Source: Streptomyces griseoflavus
GTDB taxonomy: Bacteria; Actinomycetota; Actinomycetes; Streptomycetales; Streptomycetaceae
Length of the DNA stretch: 64,000 nt
Direction of reading: 5' to 3'
Assembly (NCBI RefSeq): GCF_014649995.1
Contig: NZ_BMUC01000001.1
Span: 964,177 to 1,028,176 of the forward strand
In this document: positions 21,105-29,113 of the stretch, piece after piece
How the letters are laid out: the number at the start of each line of letters is the position of its first letter
Position numbering within the stretch: the stretch's first letter is position 1
Made by a program: the position numbers and the translations under genes
Notes under the pieces: model-generated
Database searches by the model: none
What the model was told of the DNA's origin: nothing
Seen by the model: only the letters and a program-made list of their open reading frames with translations

Positions 21105-21404
21105 CAGCGGGCTTCCTCCGGCGGACTTGCTGCCTTCCGTCCGGAGGGACGAGAGCTGTCGTGATCTCCTGCGCCGCCGTCGGCGCGCTCCCGCGGTACC
21201 ACCCTCCTTGGCCCCCCGGCGCGACCCGCGCTCCGGTGAGCCCCCTCATTGGGGTCGCGATGCCGGTTCTACTCGCCGCGGTCGCGGCTTTCCTCCGGCG
21301 GCTCCGGGGTGATCTTCACGTCGCGCTCGCCCCCGGGCTCACACCGTCCCCGGGTCGCTCTGGGCTGCGTACGCCGCTACTCGTCCCCATCCACGCTTTT
21401 CGCT
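21105..21404 (-). promoter_or_regulatory. T-box riboswitch in the ileS leader (translational type)
   Basis: On the minus strand the leader holds the T-box core AGGGTGGTACCGCG (21205 down to 21192), which pairs with the acceptor end of uncharged tRNA. A stem I region starts near GACGAGTA (about 21380) and carries an ATC specifier (21313-21311) matching tRNA-Ile. Two exclusive pairings are visible: CCTCCGG (21147-21141) with CCGGAGG (21121-21115), which hides the ribosome-binding site; and CCCTCC (21148-21143) with GGAGGG (21207-21202), which frees it. No run of T follows, so control is likely at translation initiation, as described for actinobacterial ileS T-boxes. Confidence 0.9.
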
Positions 21405-21410
21405 CCGCCC

Positions 21411-21416
21411 AGTGTA
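21411..21416 (-). promoter_or_regulatory. Probable -10 element for ileS
   Basis: TACACT on the minus strand, placing the transcript start near 21404, just ahead of the T-box stem I. No convincing -35 hexamer is visible 17-19 bp further upstream. Confidence 0.5.
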
Positions 21417-21660
21417 CGGCGCGACGCGGAGAGCGGCCGACCGGATGACCGCTCAGCACATGACCTGATGTGCCCCGAATGGAGCGGTATGCCTGTTCGG
21501 ATCCCGTGACGTCCTCCCGGGCGGCATACCCGGCGGGGAGCTGGGCACAACGCTTGCAGGCTCGCCGCGCCGCGTGCGCGGGGCGGGGTGACCGGGCGGT
21601 GCGCCCCGTTGCCGCGGGACCCGGGTCGATTTATCGTCCCAGCACGATTCGCGCGCAAGA
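21417..21660. other. Divergent intergenic region between ileS leader and the DksA-like gene
   Basis: No gene seen. It should contain the start of ileS transcription at one end and the promoter of the DksA/TraR-like gene at the other. A moderately A/T-rich stretch around 21630-21665 (GATTTATCG, then CATATG) is the most promoter-like part; no clear -35/-10 pair can be assigned. Confidence 0.5.
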
Positions 21661-21672
21661 TCACATATGTGA
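21661..21672. promoter_or_regulatory. Perfect 12-bp palindrome TCACATATGTGA before the DksA-like gene
   Basis: TCACATATGTGA equals its own reverse complement. It ends 13 nt before ATG 21686 and abuts the GAAGGGG ribosome-binding site, so a protein bound here, or the site in mRNA, could control expression. The palindrome is unusual in such GC-rich sequence. No regulator is assigned. Confidence 0.45.
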
Positions 21673-21685
21673 AGGGGTCGCGGCC

Positions 21686-22630
21686 ATGGTGGCGAAGAAG
21701 ACCGCGCGGGGCACGGAGCAGGCGGACCCGGCGGCGGAGCCGACCCCGGAGAAGATCCCGCCGGCCGGGGGGACCGCCGTCCGCGGACGGCCGCCCTCCG
21801 CGGAGGCGTCCGGCGAGCGGACGGCGAAGGCGCCGGCCCGGACACCTTCCGGGAAGAAGACGGGCAGGAAGGCGGCTCCGGCGTCGAAGAAGACGGCCAC
21901 CGGGAAGACCGCTGCCGGGAAGGCGTCCGCCGAGGAGGCGCCGTCCGCGAAGGCGGCCCGCGGCGGGGCGGAGCGGACGCCCGCGGGGAAGACCGCCGAG
22001 CGGACGGCGGACGGCGGGCAAGCGGGGCGGCGGGCGGCCGGGGAGGCGGCCACCGCCGGGACCAGTGGGTCCCCTCAGGATGTGGCCGGGCACAGCGCGG
22101 CCGATGACGCGGGCGCGGCGGAGGCCGCGGCGCAGACGGGAGTGACGACAGTGGGTGCGAAGAAGACCCCTGGCCCGGCGGCCACGGCGGAGAAGACCGC
22201 CGTACCCCAGGCCCGGTTCGCGGAGGTGGAGCCGGGCGAGCTCGCGGTGCGTCCCGGCGAGGAGCCCTGGACGACGGAAGAGGTCGAGGAGGCGCGGGCC
22301 GAGCTGATGTCCGAGGTGCTGCGGCTGCGCGAGGAGATCACCAACTCCGAGCAGGCGCTGGCCGGCCTGATGCGCGACTCCGGGGACGGCGCGGGTGACG
22401 ACGACGCCGACACCGGCACCAAGAACATCACCCGCGAGCACGAACTCGCGCTCGCCGCGAACGCGCGCGAGATGCTCAGCCAGTTCGAGCGCGCCCACCA
22501 GCGCCTCGACGCCGGCACCTACGGCCTCTGCGAGAACTGCGGCGACCCCATCGGGAAGGCCCGTATGCAGGCCTTCCCGCGGGCCACCCTGTGCGTGGAG
22601 TGCAAGCAGAAGCAGGAGCGCCGGTACTGA
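21686..22630 (+). CDS. DksA/TraR-type zinc-finger protein with a long Lys/Ala/Arg-rich N-terminal tail
   Basis: 314 aa. The first half (about 1-165) is low-complexity Ala/Lys/Arg/Pro/Gly resembling histone H1-like tails (repeated GKKT, ASKKTA-type units). The second half is a coiled-coil DksA/TraR domain (about 205-314) ending in a four-cysteine zinc finger (C282, C285, C303, C306). DksA proteins bind the RNA polymerase secondary channel and modulate initiation; whether this one does is unknown. The basic tail could bind DNA. ATG 21686 was chosen for the GAAGGGG upstream. It is followed closely by lspA on the same strand. Confidence 0.8.
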   Translation: MVAKKTARGTEQADPAAEPTPEKIPPAGGTAVRGRPPSAEASGERTAKAPARTPSGKKTGRKAAPASKKTATGKTAAGKASAEEAPSAKAARGGAERTPAGKTAERTADGGQAGRRAAGEAATAGTSGSPQDVAGHSAADDAGAAEAAAQTGVTTVGAKKTPGPAATAEKTAVPQARFAEVEPGELAVRPGEEPWTTEEVEEARAELMSEVLRLREEITNSEQALAGLMRDSGDGAGDDDADTGTKNITREHELALAANAREMLSQFERAHQRLDAGTYGLCENCGDPIGKARMQAFPRATLCVECKQKQERRY

Positions 22631-22695
22631 TCGGCGGGCGTGCGGACCGTGCCGTACCCTCGTCCTCAGTCAGGTACCTAGGCTGAGGGACTCAC

Positions 22696-23379
22696 GTGGC
22701 AGAGGCGGAGCGCATCATCGGTACGCCGGACATCCCGGACGCGGACCGGGACGAGCAGGACCGGGACGGACAGCGGCGGGCCGGCACCGAGGGTACGGCG
22801 GCGGACACCGGGCGGCCCGGCACCGACGGTGCGGCGGCGGACACCGGGCGGCCCGGCACCGACGGTGCGGCGGCGGACACCGGGCGGCCCCGCGGCAAGC
22901 GGCGGATCGCCGTGCTGTTCGCCGTCGCCGCCTTCGCCTACGCCCTCGACCTGATCAGCAAGATGATCGTGGTCGCCAAGCTGGAGCACCACGAACCGAT
23001 CGAGATCGTCGGCGACTGGCTGCGCTTCGAGGCGATCCGCAACGCGGGCGCGGCCTTCGGCTTCGGCGAGGCCTTCACCGTGATCTTCACGGTGATCGCG
23101 GCGGCGGTGATCGTCGTGATCATCCGCCTCGCCCGCAAGCTCTACAGCCTGCCCTGGGCGATCGCCCTCGGCCTGCTGCTCGGCGGCGCCCTCGGCAACC
23201 TCACCGACAGGATCTTCCGCTCACCGGGCGTCTTCGAGGGCGCGGTCGTCGACTTCATCGCGCCCAAGCACTTCGCCGTGTTCAACCTGGCGGACTCGGC
23301 GATCGTCTGCGGCGGCATCCTGATCGTGCTGCTGTCCTTCCGGGGCCTCGACCCGGACGGCACCGTCCACAAGGACTGA
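22696..23379 (+). CDS. lspA: Lipoprotein signal peptidase II LspA with an N-terminal repeat tail
   Basis: Membrane aspartyl protease that cleaves the signal peptide of diacylated prolipoproteins. At 227 aa it exceeds the usual 160-170 because of a hydrophilic N-terminal tail (about 1-68). The four-helix core follows, with NAGAAFGFG at about 116-124 and catalytic aspartates D171 (NLTDR) and D200 (NLADSA). The tail holds three 12-residue repeats, GTxGxAADTGRP-like, at residues 30-65. GTG 22696 has GAGGGA upstream; starting later would lose the repeats. It acts after Lgt, encoded at 62 kb. Confidence 0.94.
   Translation: MAEAERIIGTPDIPDADRDEQDRDGQRRAGTEGTAADTGRPGTDGAAADTGRPGTDGAAADTGRPRGKRRIAVLFAVAAFAYALDLISKMIVVAKLEHHEPIEIVGDWLRFEAIRNAGAAFGFGEAFTVIFTVIAAAVIVVIIRLARKLYSLPWAIALGLLLGGALGNLTDRIFRSPGVFEGAVVDFIAPKHFAVFNLADSAIVCGGILIVLLSFRGLDPDGTVHKD
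22783..22890 (+). repeat. Three tandem 36-bp units within lspA
   Basis: Units at 22783-22818, 22819-22854 and 22855-22890. The second and third are identical and the first differs at a few bases. Each encodes 12 residues, so copy number can change without shifting the frame. Confidence 0.95.
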
Positions 23380-23382
23380 GCC

Positions 23383-23411
23383 CTCCGGCCTCCCGTACGG
23401 GAGTGCCGGAG
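23383..23411 (+). terminator. Probable terminator after lspA
   Basis: 14-bp stem with a single bulged T (23383-23396 against 23397-23411), starting 4 nt after the lspA stop. The arms meet with almost no loop, so the tip bases would open. It suggests lspA and the following synthase gene are separately transcribed. Confidence 0.55.
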
Positions 23412-23419
23412 CCGTCCGG

Positions 23420-23425
23420 CATACT
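23420..23425 (+). promoter_or_regulatory. -10-like CATACT before the pseudouridine synthase gene
   Basis: CATACT ends 6 nt before GTG 23432, and no Shine-Dalgarno is present, so the transcript would start at or next to the start codon. Confidence 0.4.
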
Positions 23426-23431
23426 CGACGG

Positions 23432-24376
23432 GTGAGCACGATTCCCGAGATCCGTACCCTGCCCGTGCCCGACGGCCTGGAGGGCGAGCGCGTCGACGCC
23501 GCCATCTCCCGCATGTTCGGCTTCTCCCGCACCAAGGCGGCCGAGCTCGCCGCGGCGGGGAAGGTCACGGTCGACGGATCGGTGGTCGGCAAGTCCGAGC
23601 GGGTCAGCGGCGGCGCGTGGCTCGAGGTGGAGATGCCGGGGGCACCCGCGCCGGTGCGGGTCGTCGCCGAGCCCGTCGAGGGCATGGAGATCGTGCACGA
23701 CGACGACGACGTCGTGGTGATCGTCAAGCCGGTCGGCGTCGCCGCGCACCCCTCGCCGGGCTGGACCGGTCCGACGGTGATCGGCGGCCTGGCCGCCGCC
23801 GGGTACCGCATCTCGACCTCCGGCGCCGCCGAGCGTCAGGGCATCGTGCACCGCCTCGACGTCGGCACCTCCGGCCTGATGGTCGTCGCCAAGTCCGAGT
23901 ACGCGTACACGTCGCTCAAGCGCCAGTTCAAGGAGCGCACGGTCGACAAGCGCTACCACGCGCTGGTCCAGGGGCACCCCGACCCGACCAGCGGCACCAT
24001 CGACGCCCCCATCGGCCGTCACCCGCAGCACGACTACAAGTGGGCGGTCACCGCCGACGGCAAGCCGTCCGTCACCCACTACGACCTCATCGAGGCATTC
24101 CGCGCCGCGTCGCTGCTCGACATCAAGCTGGAGACCGGGCGCACCCACCAGATCCGCGTCCACATGGCCGCCCACCGGCACCCCTGCGTCGGCGACCTGA
24201 CCTACGGCGCCGACCCCACGCTCGCCAAGCGGCTGCGCCTGACCCGCCAGTGGCTGCACGCCGTGCGGCTCGGCTTCGAGCACCCCGGCGACGGGCAGTG
24301 GGCGGAGTTCTCCTGCGACTACCCCGAGGACCTGCAGAAGGCCCTGGACCAGGTCCGCGAGGAGACCTACGCGTGA
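23432..24376 (+). CDS. RluA/RluD-family rRNA pseudouridine synthase
   Basis: 314 aa. An N-terminal S4 RNA-binding domain (about 14-75) precedes the RluA catalytic domain; the catalytic aspartate is D143 in HRLDVGTSG. Family members convert uridines of 23S rRNA or tRNA to pseudouridine; the RluD subgroup with an S4 domain usually targets helix 69 of 23S rRNA, but the target here is inferred only. It sits next to lspA, a pairing also seen in Bacillus (lspA-ylyB). The stop overlaps the next gene (GTGA). Confidence 0.93.
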   Translation: MSTIPEIRTLPVPDGLEGERVDAAISRMFGFSRTKAAELAAAGKVTVDGSVVGKSERVSGGAWLEVEMPGAPAPVRVVAEPVEGMEIVHDDDDVVVIVKPVGVAAHPSPGWTGPTVIGGLAAAGYRISTSGAAERQGIVHRLDVGTSGLMVVAKSEYAYTSLKRQFKERTVDKRYHALVQGHPDPTSGTIDAPIGRHPQHDYKWAVTADGKPSVTHYDLIEAFRAASLLDIKLETGRTHQIRVHMAAHRHPCVGDLTYGADPTLAKRLRLTRQWLHAVRLGFEHPGDGQWAEFSCDYPEDLQKALDQVREETYA

Positions 24377-24840
24377 GCACCCCCTGCGTCGTCCGGGTGG
24401 CGCGCGACGCCGCCGACCGCGAGGCGTGCTTCGCGGTCCGCAAGGACGTCTTCGTCGCCGAGCAGGGCGTCCCCGAGGACATCGAGTACGACGCCCACGA
24501 CGCCGGCGCGGTGCATGTCCTGGCGGTCGCCGAGGACGGCACCCCGCTCGGCACCGGACGGCTGCTGCACGGCCCCGCCGCCGCCGCGAAGAACGGCGGC
24601 GACCGGGCCGTCGGTTCCCTGGGCCGGCTCGCGGTGACGCGCCGGGCGCGGGGCCTGGGCGTCGGCGCGGCGCTGGTGCGGGCCGTCGAGGAGGCGGCCC
24701 GCGAGCAGGGCCTCACCGCCGTCGACCTGCACGCGCAGACCCACGCCCTGGGTTTTTACGAGCGCTTGGGGTACGAGGCCTACGGACCGGAGTTCCCGGA
24801 CGCCGGTATGCCGCACCGGGCCATGCGGCGCGCGCTGTAG
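24373..24840 (+). CDS. GNAT-family N-acetyltransferase
   Basis: 155 aa, a single acetyltransferase domain. The start overlaps the synthase stop as GTGA at 24373-24376, indicating coupling. The acetyl-CoA-binding region shows [28 protein letters not shown] (R/Q-x-x-G-x-G/A type) at about residues 79-106, and the N-terminus resembles ElaA/YitI-type enzymes ([24 protein letters not shown]). The acceptor substrate cannot be read from the sequence. Confidence 0.85.
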   Translation: MSTPCVVRVARDAADREACFAVRKDVFVAEQGVPEDIEYDAHDAGAVHVLAVAEDGTPLGTGRLLHGPAAAAKNGGDRAVGSLGRLAVTRRARGLGVGAALVRAVEEAAREQGLTAVDLHAQTHALGFYERLGYEAYGPEFPDAGMPHRAMRRAL

Positions 24841-24927
24841 CCCGGATCGGCGAACGCCCTGGTGGGGGCGGCCGGCGTGGCAGTCTGGACTCCGCCGGCC
24901 GATCATCGACCCCTGGGAGCGCTGACC

Positions 24928-26514
24928 GTGGATCAGTTGGCCCTGCTGTTCGCCCTGCTGCTCGGGGCCGTGGTGAGCGTCCCCGTCGGGGAGCGGCTGA
25001 GGCTGCCGGCGCCGGTGCTGATGACGGTCCTCGGCATCGTCCTGGCCCTGCTGGAGTTCGTCCCGAACGTCGACGTCCCGCCGGAACTCATCCTCCCGCT
25101 GCTGCTGCCGCCCCTGCTCTACGCCGCGGTGCGCCGTACCTCGTGGCGCCAGTTCGCGGCGAACGTCCGGCCGATCCTGCTGCTGGCCGTGGCCCTGGTC
25201 TTCGTCACCACCCTGTGCGTGGCCGTCGTCGCCCACGCCATCGTGCCCGGGCTGCCGCTGGCCGCGGCCGTCGCCCTCGGGGCGCTGGTCGCGCCGCCCG
25301 ACCCGGTCGCGGCGACCGCCGTCGCCGGGAAGCTGGGGCTGCCCCGCCGCCTGGTGTCGATCCTGGAGGGCGAAGGGCTGTTCAACGACGTCACGGCCAT
25401 CGTCCTCTACCACGTGGCGATCGCCGCCGCGGTGAGCGGCACCTTCTCGCCCTGGCGGGCCGGTCTCGACCTGGTGCTGTCGGCCGTGGTGGCGATCGCG
25501 GTCGGGCTCGCGCTCGGCTGGGGCACCAACAAGGCGATCAGCGCCCTCGGCGACCCGACCCTCCAGGTGGCCCTGACCCTGCTGGTGCCGTTCGCGGCCT
25601 ACGTCCTGGCCGAGGAACTGCACGGCTCGGGCGTCCTCGGGGTGCTCGTCACCGCGCTGTTCCTGGTGGAGTACGCCACCGACGCCGACGACGTCATGGC
25701 CCGGCTCGCCGGGCACACCTTCTGGGACATCGTCGACACCCTCGTCACCGGTGTCGCGTTCGGACTGGTCGGCCTCGAACTGCACAACGCGGTCGAGACC
25801 GCGGCCGGCCACTGGGGCGAGCTGCTCACCTGGGCGGGCGCGGTCGTCGGTGTGGTCGTCCTCGTCCGGCTGGCGTGGCTGCTGCCGGCCACCTGGCTGA
25901 CGAAGCGGCTGCACACGTCGCGGGACGTCGGCGAGGACATCCCCGTGAGCTGGCGCGAGACCGTGGTGATGTGGTGGTCGGGGATGCGGGGGGTCGCCTC
26001 CGTCGCGCTGGCCCTGGCCATTCCGCTGGAGACCGACGGCGGGGACGCCTTCCCCGCGCGGGGCGAGATCGTCTTCATCGCGTTCGGCGTGGTGCTGGCG
26101 ACGCTGCTGGTGCAGGGACTGAGCCTGACCTGGCTGGTGAACCGGCTCGGAGTGCGGGGCGACACCGAACGCGAGATGGAGTTCGAGCGGCAGCTGGCCC
26201 TCCGGGCGGCGAAGGCCGCCAAGCGCAGGCTGCGGGAGATCGAACAGGTCGAGGAACTGCCGGAGGAGCTCTCCGAGCAGATGCTGCGCCGGTCGTTCGA
26301 CATCGGGGTGCGGATCAGCCCGGACATCGCGGAGGACGAACGGCGCGAGGCCTACCGGCAGCGGGCGCGGCGGCTGAAGCGGGTGCGGCGGATCGAGGGG
26401 GAGATGCTCAGCGCCGCCCGGCACGAGGTGCTGACGGCGCGCAGCGAGGCGGGCGCCGACCCCGAGGTGGTGGACCGGGTGCTGCGCCATCTGGACGTGC
26501 GCAGCCTGCGCTGA
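24928..26514 (+). CDS. CPA1-family Na+/H+ antiporter
   Basis: 528 aa. About 12 membrane helices occupy residues 1-405. The transport core contains APPDPVAATAVAGKLGLP and EGEGLFNDVTAI, the Asp-bearing motifs of NhaP/NHE-type exchangers, and a WSGMRGVASVALALAIP segment in a later helix. The C-terminal 120 residues are charged, helical and cytoplasmic, probably regulatory. GTG 24928 has GGGAGCGC upstream and starts right at the first helix; the frame is open further upstream without support. The likely function is pH and Na+/K+ homeostasis. Confidence 0.92.
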   Translation: MDQLALLFALLLGAVVSVPVGERLRLPAPVLMTVLGIVLALLEFVPNVDVPPELILPLLLPPLLYAAVRRTSWRQFAANVRPILLLAVALVFVTTLCVAVVAHAIVPGLPLAAAVALGALVAPPDPVAATAVAGKLGLPRRLVSILEGEGLFNDVTAIVLYHVAIAAAVSGTFSPWRAGLDLVLSAVVAIAVGLALGWGTNKAISALGDPTLQVALTLLVPFAAYVLAEELHGSGVLGVLVTALFLVEYATDADDVMARLAGHTFWDIVDTLVTGVAFGLVGLELHNAVETAAGHWGELLTWAGAVVGVVVLVRLAWLLPATWLTKRLHTSRDVGEDIPVSWRETVVMWWSGMRGVASVALALAIPLETDGGDAFPARGEIVFIAFGVVLATLLVQGLSLTWLVNRLGVRGDTEREMEFERQLALRAAKAAKRRLREIEQVEELPEELSEQMLRRSFDIGVRISPDIAEDERREAYRQRARRLKRVRRIEGEMLSAARHEVLTARSEAGADPEVVDRVLRHLDVRSLR

Positions 26515-26538
26515 GCACCGCCGGCCACGCGTTGTTCG

Positions 26539-26544
26539 TAGGGT
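26539..26544 (+). promoter_or_regulatory. -10-like TAGGGT before the SDR gene
   Basis: TAGGGT ends 6 nt before ATG 26551, and no ribosome-binding site lies between; a leaderless transcript is likely. Confidence 0.45.
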
Positions 26545-26550
26545 CGTGGC

Positions 26551-27291
26551 ATGACTCGCAACGTTGTGATCAGTGGGGGCGGCACCGGGATCGGACTGGC
26601 CGCCGCGCGGGCGTTCGCCGCCGACGGGGACCAGGTGCTGCTGCTCGGCCGGCGCGGGGACGTCCTGGAGCGCGCGGACGTGCCGGGCGCCCTCACGTAC
26701 GCCGCCGACCTGGCCGACCCGGAGTCGGTGCGGGGCGTCGCCGGCTTCGTGGGCCGGGAGCTGGGGGCGGTGGACGTACTGATCCACAGCGCCGGCGGCA
26801 ACGGGCTGCTGGAACCCCCGGCCGGCGGTGACGATCCGTTGGAGGCCGTCGCCCGCGAATGGACCGTCAACTTCCGGCTCAACGTACTGACCGCGGTGCT
26901 CCTCACCGAGGCCCTGCGGGACCGGCTCGCCGAACCGGGCGGGCGGGTGCTGTTCCTCAGCTCCATCGCCGCCTACCGGGGCTCGGGGCGGGTGTCGTAC
27001 GCGGCGGCCAAGGCGTCCCTGCACCCGTACGCCCACGACCTGGCCCGGCGGCTCGGCCCGCACGGCATCACCGTGAACGTGGTGGCGCCCGGCTACGTCG
27101 AGGACACCGCCTTCTTCGGTGACGGCCTGGACGAGGAACGGCGGGCCCGGCTGGTCGCCGAGACGTCGAACAAGCGCGCGGGGACGCCCGGGGACGTCGC
27201 GGCGACCCTGCACTGGCTCGCCTCCCCGGGCGCCGGACACATCACCTCGCAGATCGTCCAGGTCAACGGCGGCGCCGAGCGCGGCCACTGA
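26551..27291 (+). CDS. Short-chain dehydrogenase/reductase (SDR)
   Basis: 246-aa classical SDR. The NAD(P)-binding loop GGGTGIG is at about 9-15, a Rossmann fold follows, and the active site has SSIAAYRG near 137-144 with Tyr150 and Lys154 (YxxxK). The C-terminal part (HWLASPGAGHITSQIVQVNGG) is typical of FabG-like SDRs. Substrate and cofactor preference are not evident; ArgArg after the second strand (LLLGRRGD) would favour NADPH. Its stop lies 6 bp from the end of the convergent mscS gene. Confidence 0.88.
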   Translation: MTRNVVISGGGTGIGLAAARAFAADGDQVLLLGRRGDVLERADVPGALTYAADLADPESVRGVAGFVGRELGAVDVLIHSAGGNGLLEPPAGGDDPLEAVAREWTVNFRLNVLTAVLLTEALRDRLAEPGGRVLFLSSIAAYRGSGRVSYAAAKASLHPYAHDLARRLGPHGITVNVVAPGYVEDTAFFGDGLDEERRARLVAETSNKRAGTPGDVAATLHWLASPGAGHITSQIVQVNGGAERGH

Positions 27292-27300
27292 GGCCGCTCA
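27281..27300. terminator. Inverted repeat spanning both stop codons of SDR and mscS
   Basis: GCGGCC (27281-27286) pairs with GGCCGC (27292-27297). The SDR stop TGA (27289-27291) lies in the loop, and the mscS stop (27298-27300 on the minus strand) follows the right arm. A shorter TGAG/CTCA pairing (27289-27300) is an alternative. It could end transcription in both directions. Confidence 0.4.
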
Positions 27301-28413
27301 GCGCTCCCTCTGGTGCTGGTGCACCCTCCGGGCCGCCGGTATCCCGTCGGGGGAGCGGCGCCCGTTGAGCTGGGGCGGCAGCACCGCGTCGGCCGCGTTG
27401 ACCCGGGGCAGGGCGTAGGGGTGCTCGGCGGCTAGCCAGCGGATCATCTGCTCGCGGACCGTGACCCGTACCGTCCAGATGTCGTCCGCGTCCTTGGCCG
27501 TCGCCAGGGCCCGGACCTCCATGGTGCTCGGGGTGCTGTCGGTCACGGTCAGGTTGTAGGTGCGGCCGTCCCAGGCCGGGCACTCCCGGAGGATGTCGCG
27601 GAGCTTGTCGCGCATCGCGTCCAGCGGGGCCGAGTGGTCGAGGTGCCACAGGACGGTGCCCGTCATCTGCGGGGTCCCGCGCGACCAGTTCTCGAACGGC
27701 TTGGACGTGAAGTACGACACCGGCATGGTGATCCGGCGCTCGTCCCAGGTGCGCACGGTCAGGAAGGTCAGCGTGATCTCCTCGACCGTGCCCCACTCGC
27801 CGTCCACGGTCACCGTGTCGCCGATGCGGACCATGTCGCCGAAGGCGATCTGCAGCCCGGCGAACATGTTGCCCAGCGTGGACTGGGCGGCCACACCGGC
27901 GACGATGCCGAGGATTCCGGCCGAGGCCAGCAGGGAGGCGCCGGCCGCGCGCATCGCCGGGAAGGTCAGCAGCATCGCCGCCACGGCCACCACCCCGACG
28001 ACCGCCGTGACCACCCGCTGGATCAGCGTCACCTGGGTGCGCACCCGGCGGACCCGGGCGGGGTCCCGTTCGCGGTGGGTGCTGGCGTAGCGCGTGTACG
28101 AGGTCTCCACGATCGCGAGCGCGATCCGGATCGCCAGCCAGGCGGCCGATCCGATCAGCACCAGCGACAGGATCCTGCCGATGGCGACCTCGTGGTCCGG
28201 CAGCAGCCGGGCCTCGTCGTAGGAGCCTCTGAGCAGCGCCGCGCAGAGCACCAGCTGGTACGGGACGCGGGCACGGCGCAGCAGCCCCCACAGCGGTGTC
28301 TCGTGGTGGCGTTCGTCGGCCTTGCGCAGCAGCAGATCGGTGGCCCAGCCGAGCAGCAGCGTGAGCACGACCGAGCCGCCGACCACGATCAGTGGGCGGA
28401 GCACGTCATCCAT
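27298..28413 (-). CDS. MscS-family mechanosensitive ion channel
   Basis: 371 aa. Four membrane helices lie in the N-terminal 185 residues. The conserved MscS pore and beta domain follow, with ASAGILGIVAGVAAQSTLGNMFAGLQIAF and DMVRIGDTVTV at about 165-205, then a soluble C-terminal domain. The first methionine chosen (28413) is 7 nt downstream of a TAGGTT hexamer; an earlier in-frame start would put that hexamer inside the coding region. It is divergent from the hydrolase gene, with a 107-bp gap. The likely role is osmotic downshift protection. Confidence 0.9.
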   Translation of the reverse strand: MDDVLRPLIVVGGSVVLTLLLGWATDLLLRKADERHHETPLWGLLRRARVPYQLVLCAALLRGSYDEARLLPDHEVAIGRILSLVLIGSAAWLAIRIALAIVETSYTRYASTHRERDPARVRRVRTQVTLIQRVVTAVVGVVAVAAMLLTFPAMRAAGASLLASAGILGIVAGVAAQSTLGNMFAGLQIAFGDMVRIGDTVTVDGEWGTVEEITLTFLTVRTWDERRITMPVSYFTSKPFENWSRGTPQMTGTVLWHLDHSAPLDAMRDKLRDILRECPAWDGRTYNLTVTDSTPSTMEVRALATAKDADDIWTVRVTVREQMIRWLAAEHPYALPRVNAADAVLPPQLNGRRSPDGIPAARRVHQHQRER

Positions 28414-28420
28414 GCCCCCG

Positions 28421-28426
28421 AACCTA
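28421..28426 (-). promoter_or_regulatory. -10-like TAGGTT before mscS
   Basis: TAGGTT on the minus strand ends 7 nt before the ATG. The opposing hydrolase gene has CACCAT at 28508-28513, also 7 nt before its ATG. Confidence 0.45.
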
Positions 28427-28520
28427 ACCGGCTCCGCGCGGGCATGAACATGTGACTTACGCACGGTCGCGGGTACTGCCGTGATCCGGTCCCGTCACAC
28501 CTGCTGGCACCATGGGCGGC

Positions 28521-29096
28521 ATGAACATCATGCTCTTTCACTCGGCCTACGGACCGAGGCCCGCGGTGGCCGAGGCCGCCGGCCGGCTGCGCGCGGCCGG
28601 TCACGAGGTGTGGACGCCCGACCTGTTCGAGGGCCGTACGTTCGACTCGGTCGAGGAGGGCGTGGCGTACAAGGAGGAGACCGGCAAGGACGAACTGCTG
28701 AAGCGGGCCGTGCTGGCGGCGGCGCCCTACTCGGAGCGCGGGCTGGTGTACGCGGGCTTCTCCTTCGGCGCCTCGGTGGCGCAGACGCTGGCCCTCGGCG
28801 ACGACAAGGCGCGCGGACTGCTGCTCCTGCACGGCACGTCGGACATCGCGGAGAACGCCGCGGTGGACGAACTCCCGGTGCAGCTGCACGTCGCCGAGCC
28901 CGACCCGTTCGAGACCGACGACTGGCTCACCGCCTGGTACCTGCGGATGGGCCGGGCCGGGGCCGACGTCGAGGTGTACCGGTACGCGGGCGCGGGCCAC
29001 CTCTACACCGACCCCGGGCTGCCCGACTACGACGAGGAGGCCGCCGAGGCCACCTGGCGGGTGGCTCTCGGCTTCCTCGACTCGCTGGAGGACTGA
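28521..29096 (+). CDS. Dienelactone hydrolase family protein (alpha/beta hydrolase)
   Basis: 191 aa. An alpha/beta-hydrolase of the dienelactone hydrolase type: the nucleophile region is GFSFGASVAQ (about 79-88), where a Ser or Cys normally sits after G-x, and a HLY element (GAGHLYTDPGLPDYDEEAA) near 160 provides the catalytic histidine. The central residue here is Ser. ATG 28521 is 9 nt after another in-frame ATG (28512); the CACCAT hexamer 7 nt before it and the lack of a ribosome-binding site favour 28521. The substrate is unknown. Confidence 0.85.
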   Translation: MNIMLFHSAYGPRPAVAEAAGRLRAAGHEVWTPDLFEGRTFDSVEEGVAYKEETGKDELLKRAVLAAAPYSERGLVYAGFSFGASVAQTLALGDDKARGLLLLHGTSDIAENAAVDELPVQLHVAEPDPFETDDWLTAWYLRMGRAGADVEVYRYAGAGHLYTDPGLPDYDEEAAEATWRVALGFLDSLED

Positions 29097-29113
29097 CCGG
29101 GCGGGCCGGTCAG
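29093..29113. terminator. 8-bp inverted repeat holding both stop codons of hydrolase and phoD-like genes
   Basis: CTGACCGG (29093-29100) pairs with CCGGTCAG (29106-29113) around a 5-nt loop. The left arm contains the hydrolase TGA and the right arm contains the complement of the phosphatase stop. A compact candidate for bidirectional termination. Confidence 0.5.

Noticed and set aside
21661-21672. Palindrome read as a CRP-like site
   Set aside because: The half-sites are inverted relative to TGTGA-N6-TCACA and the spacing differs; no regulator can be named.
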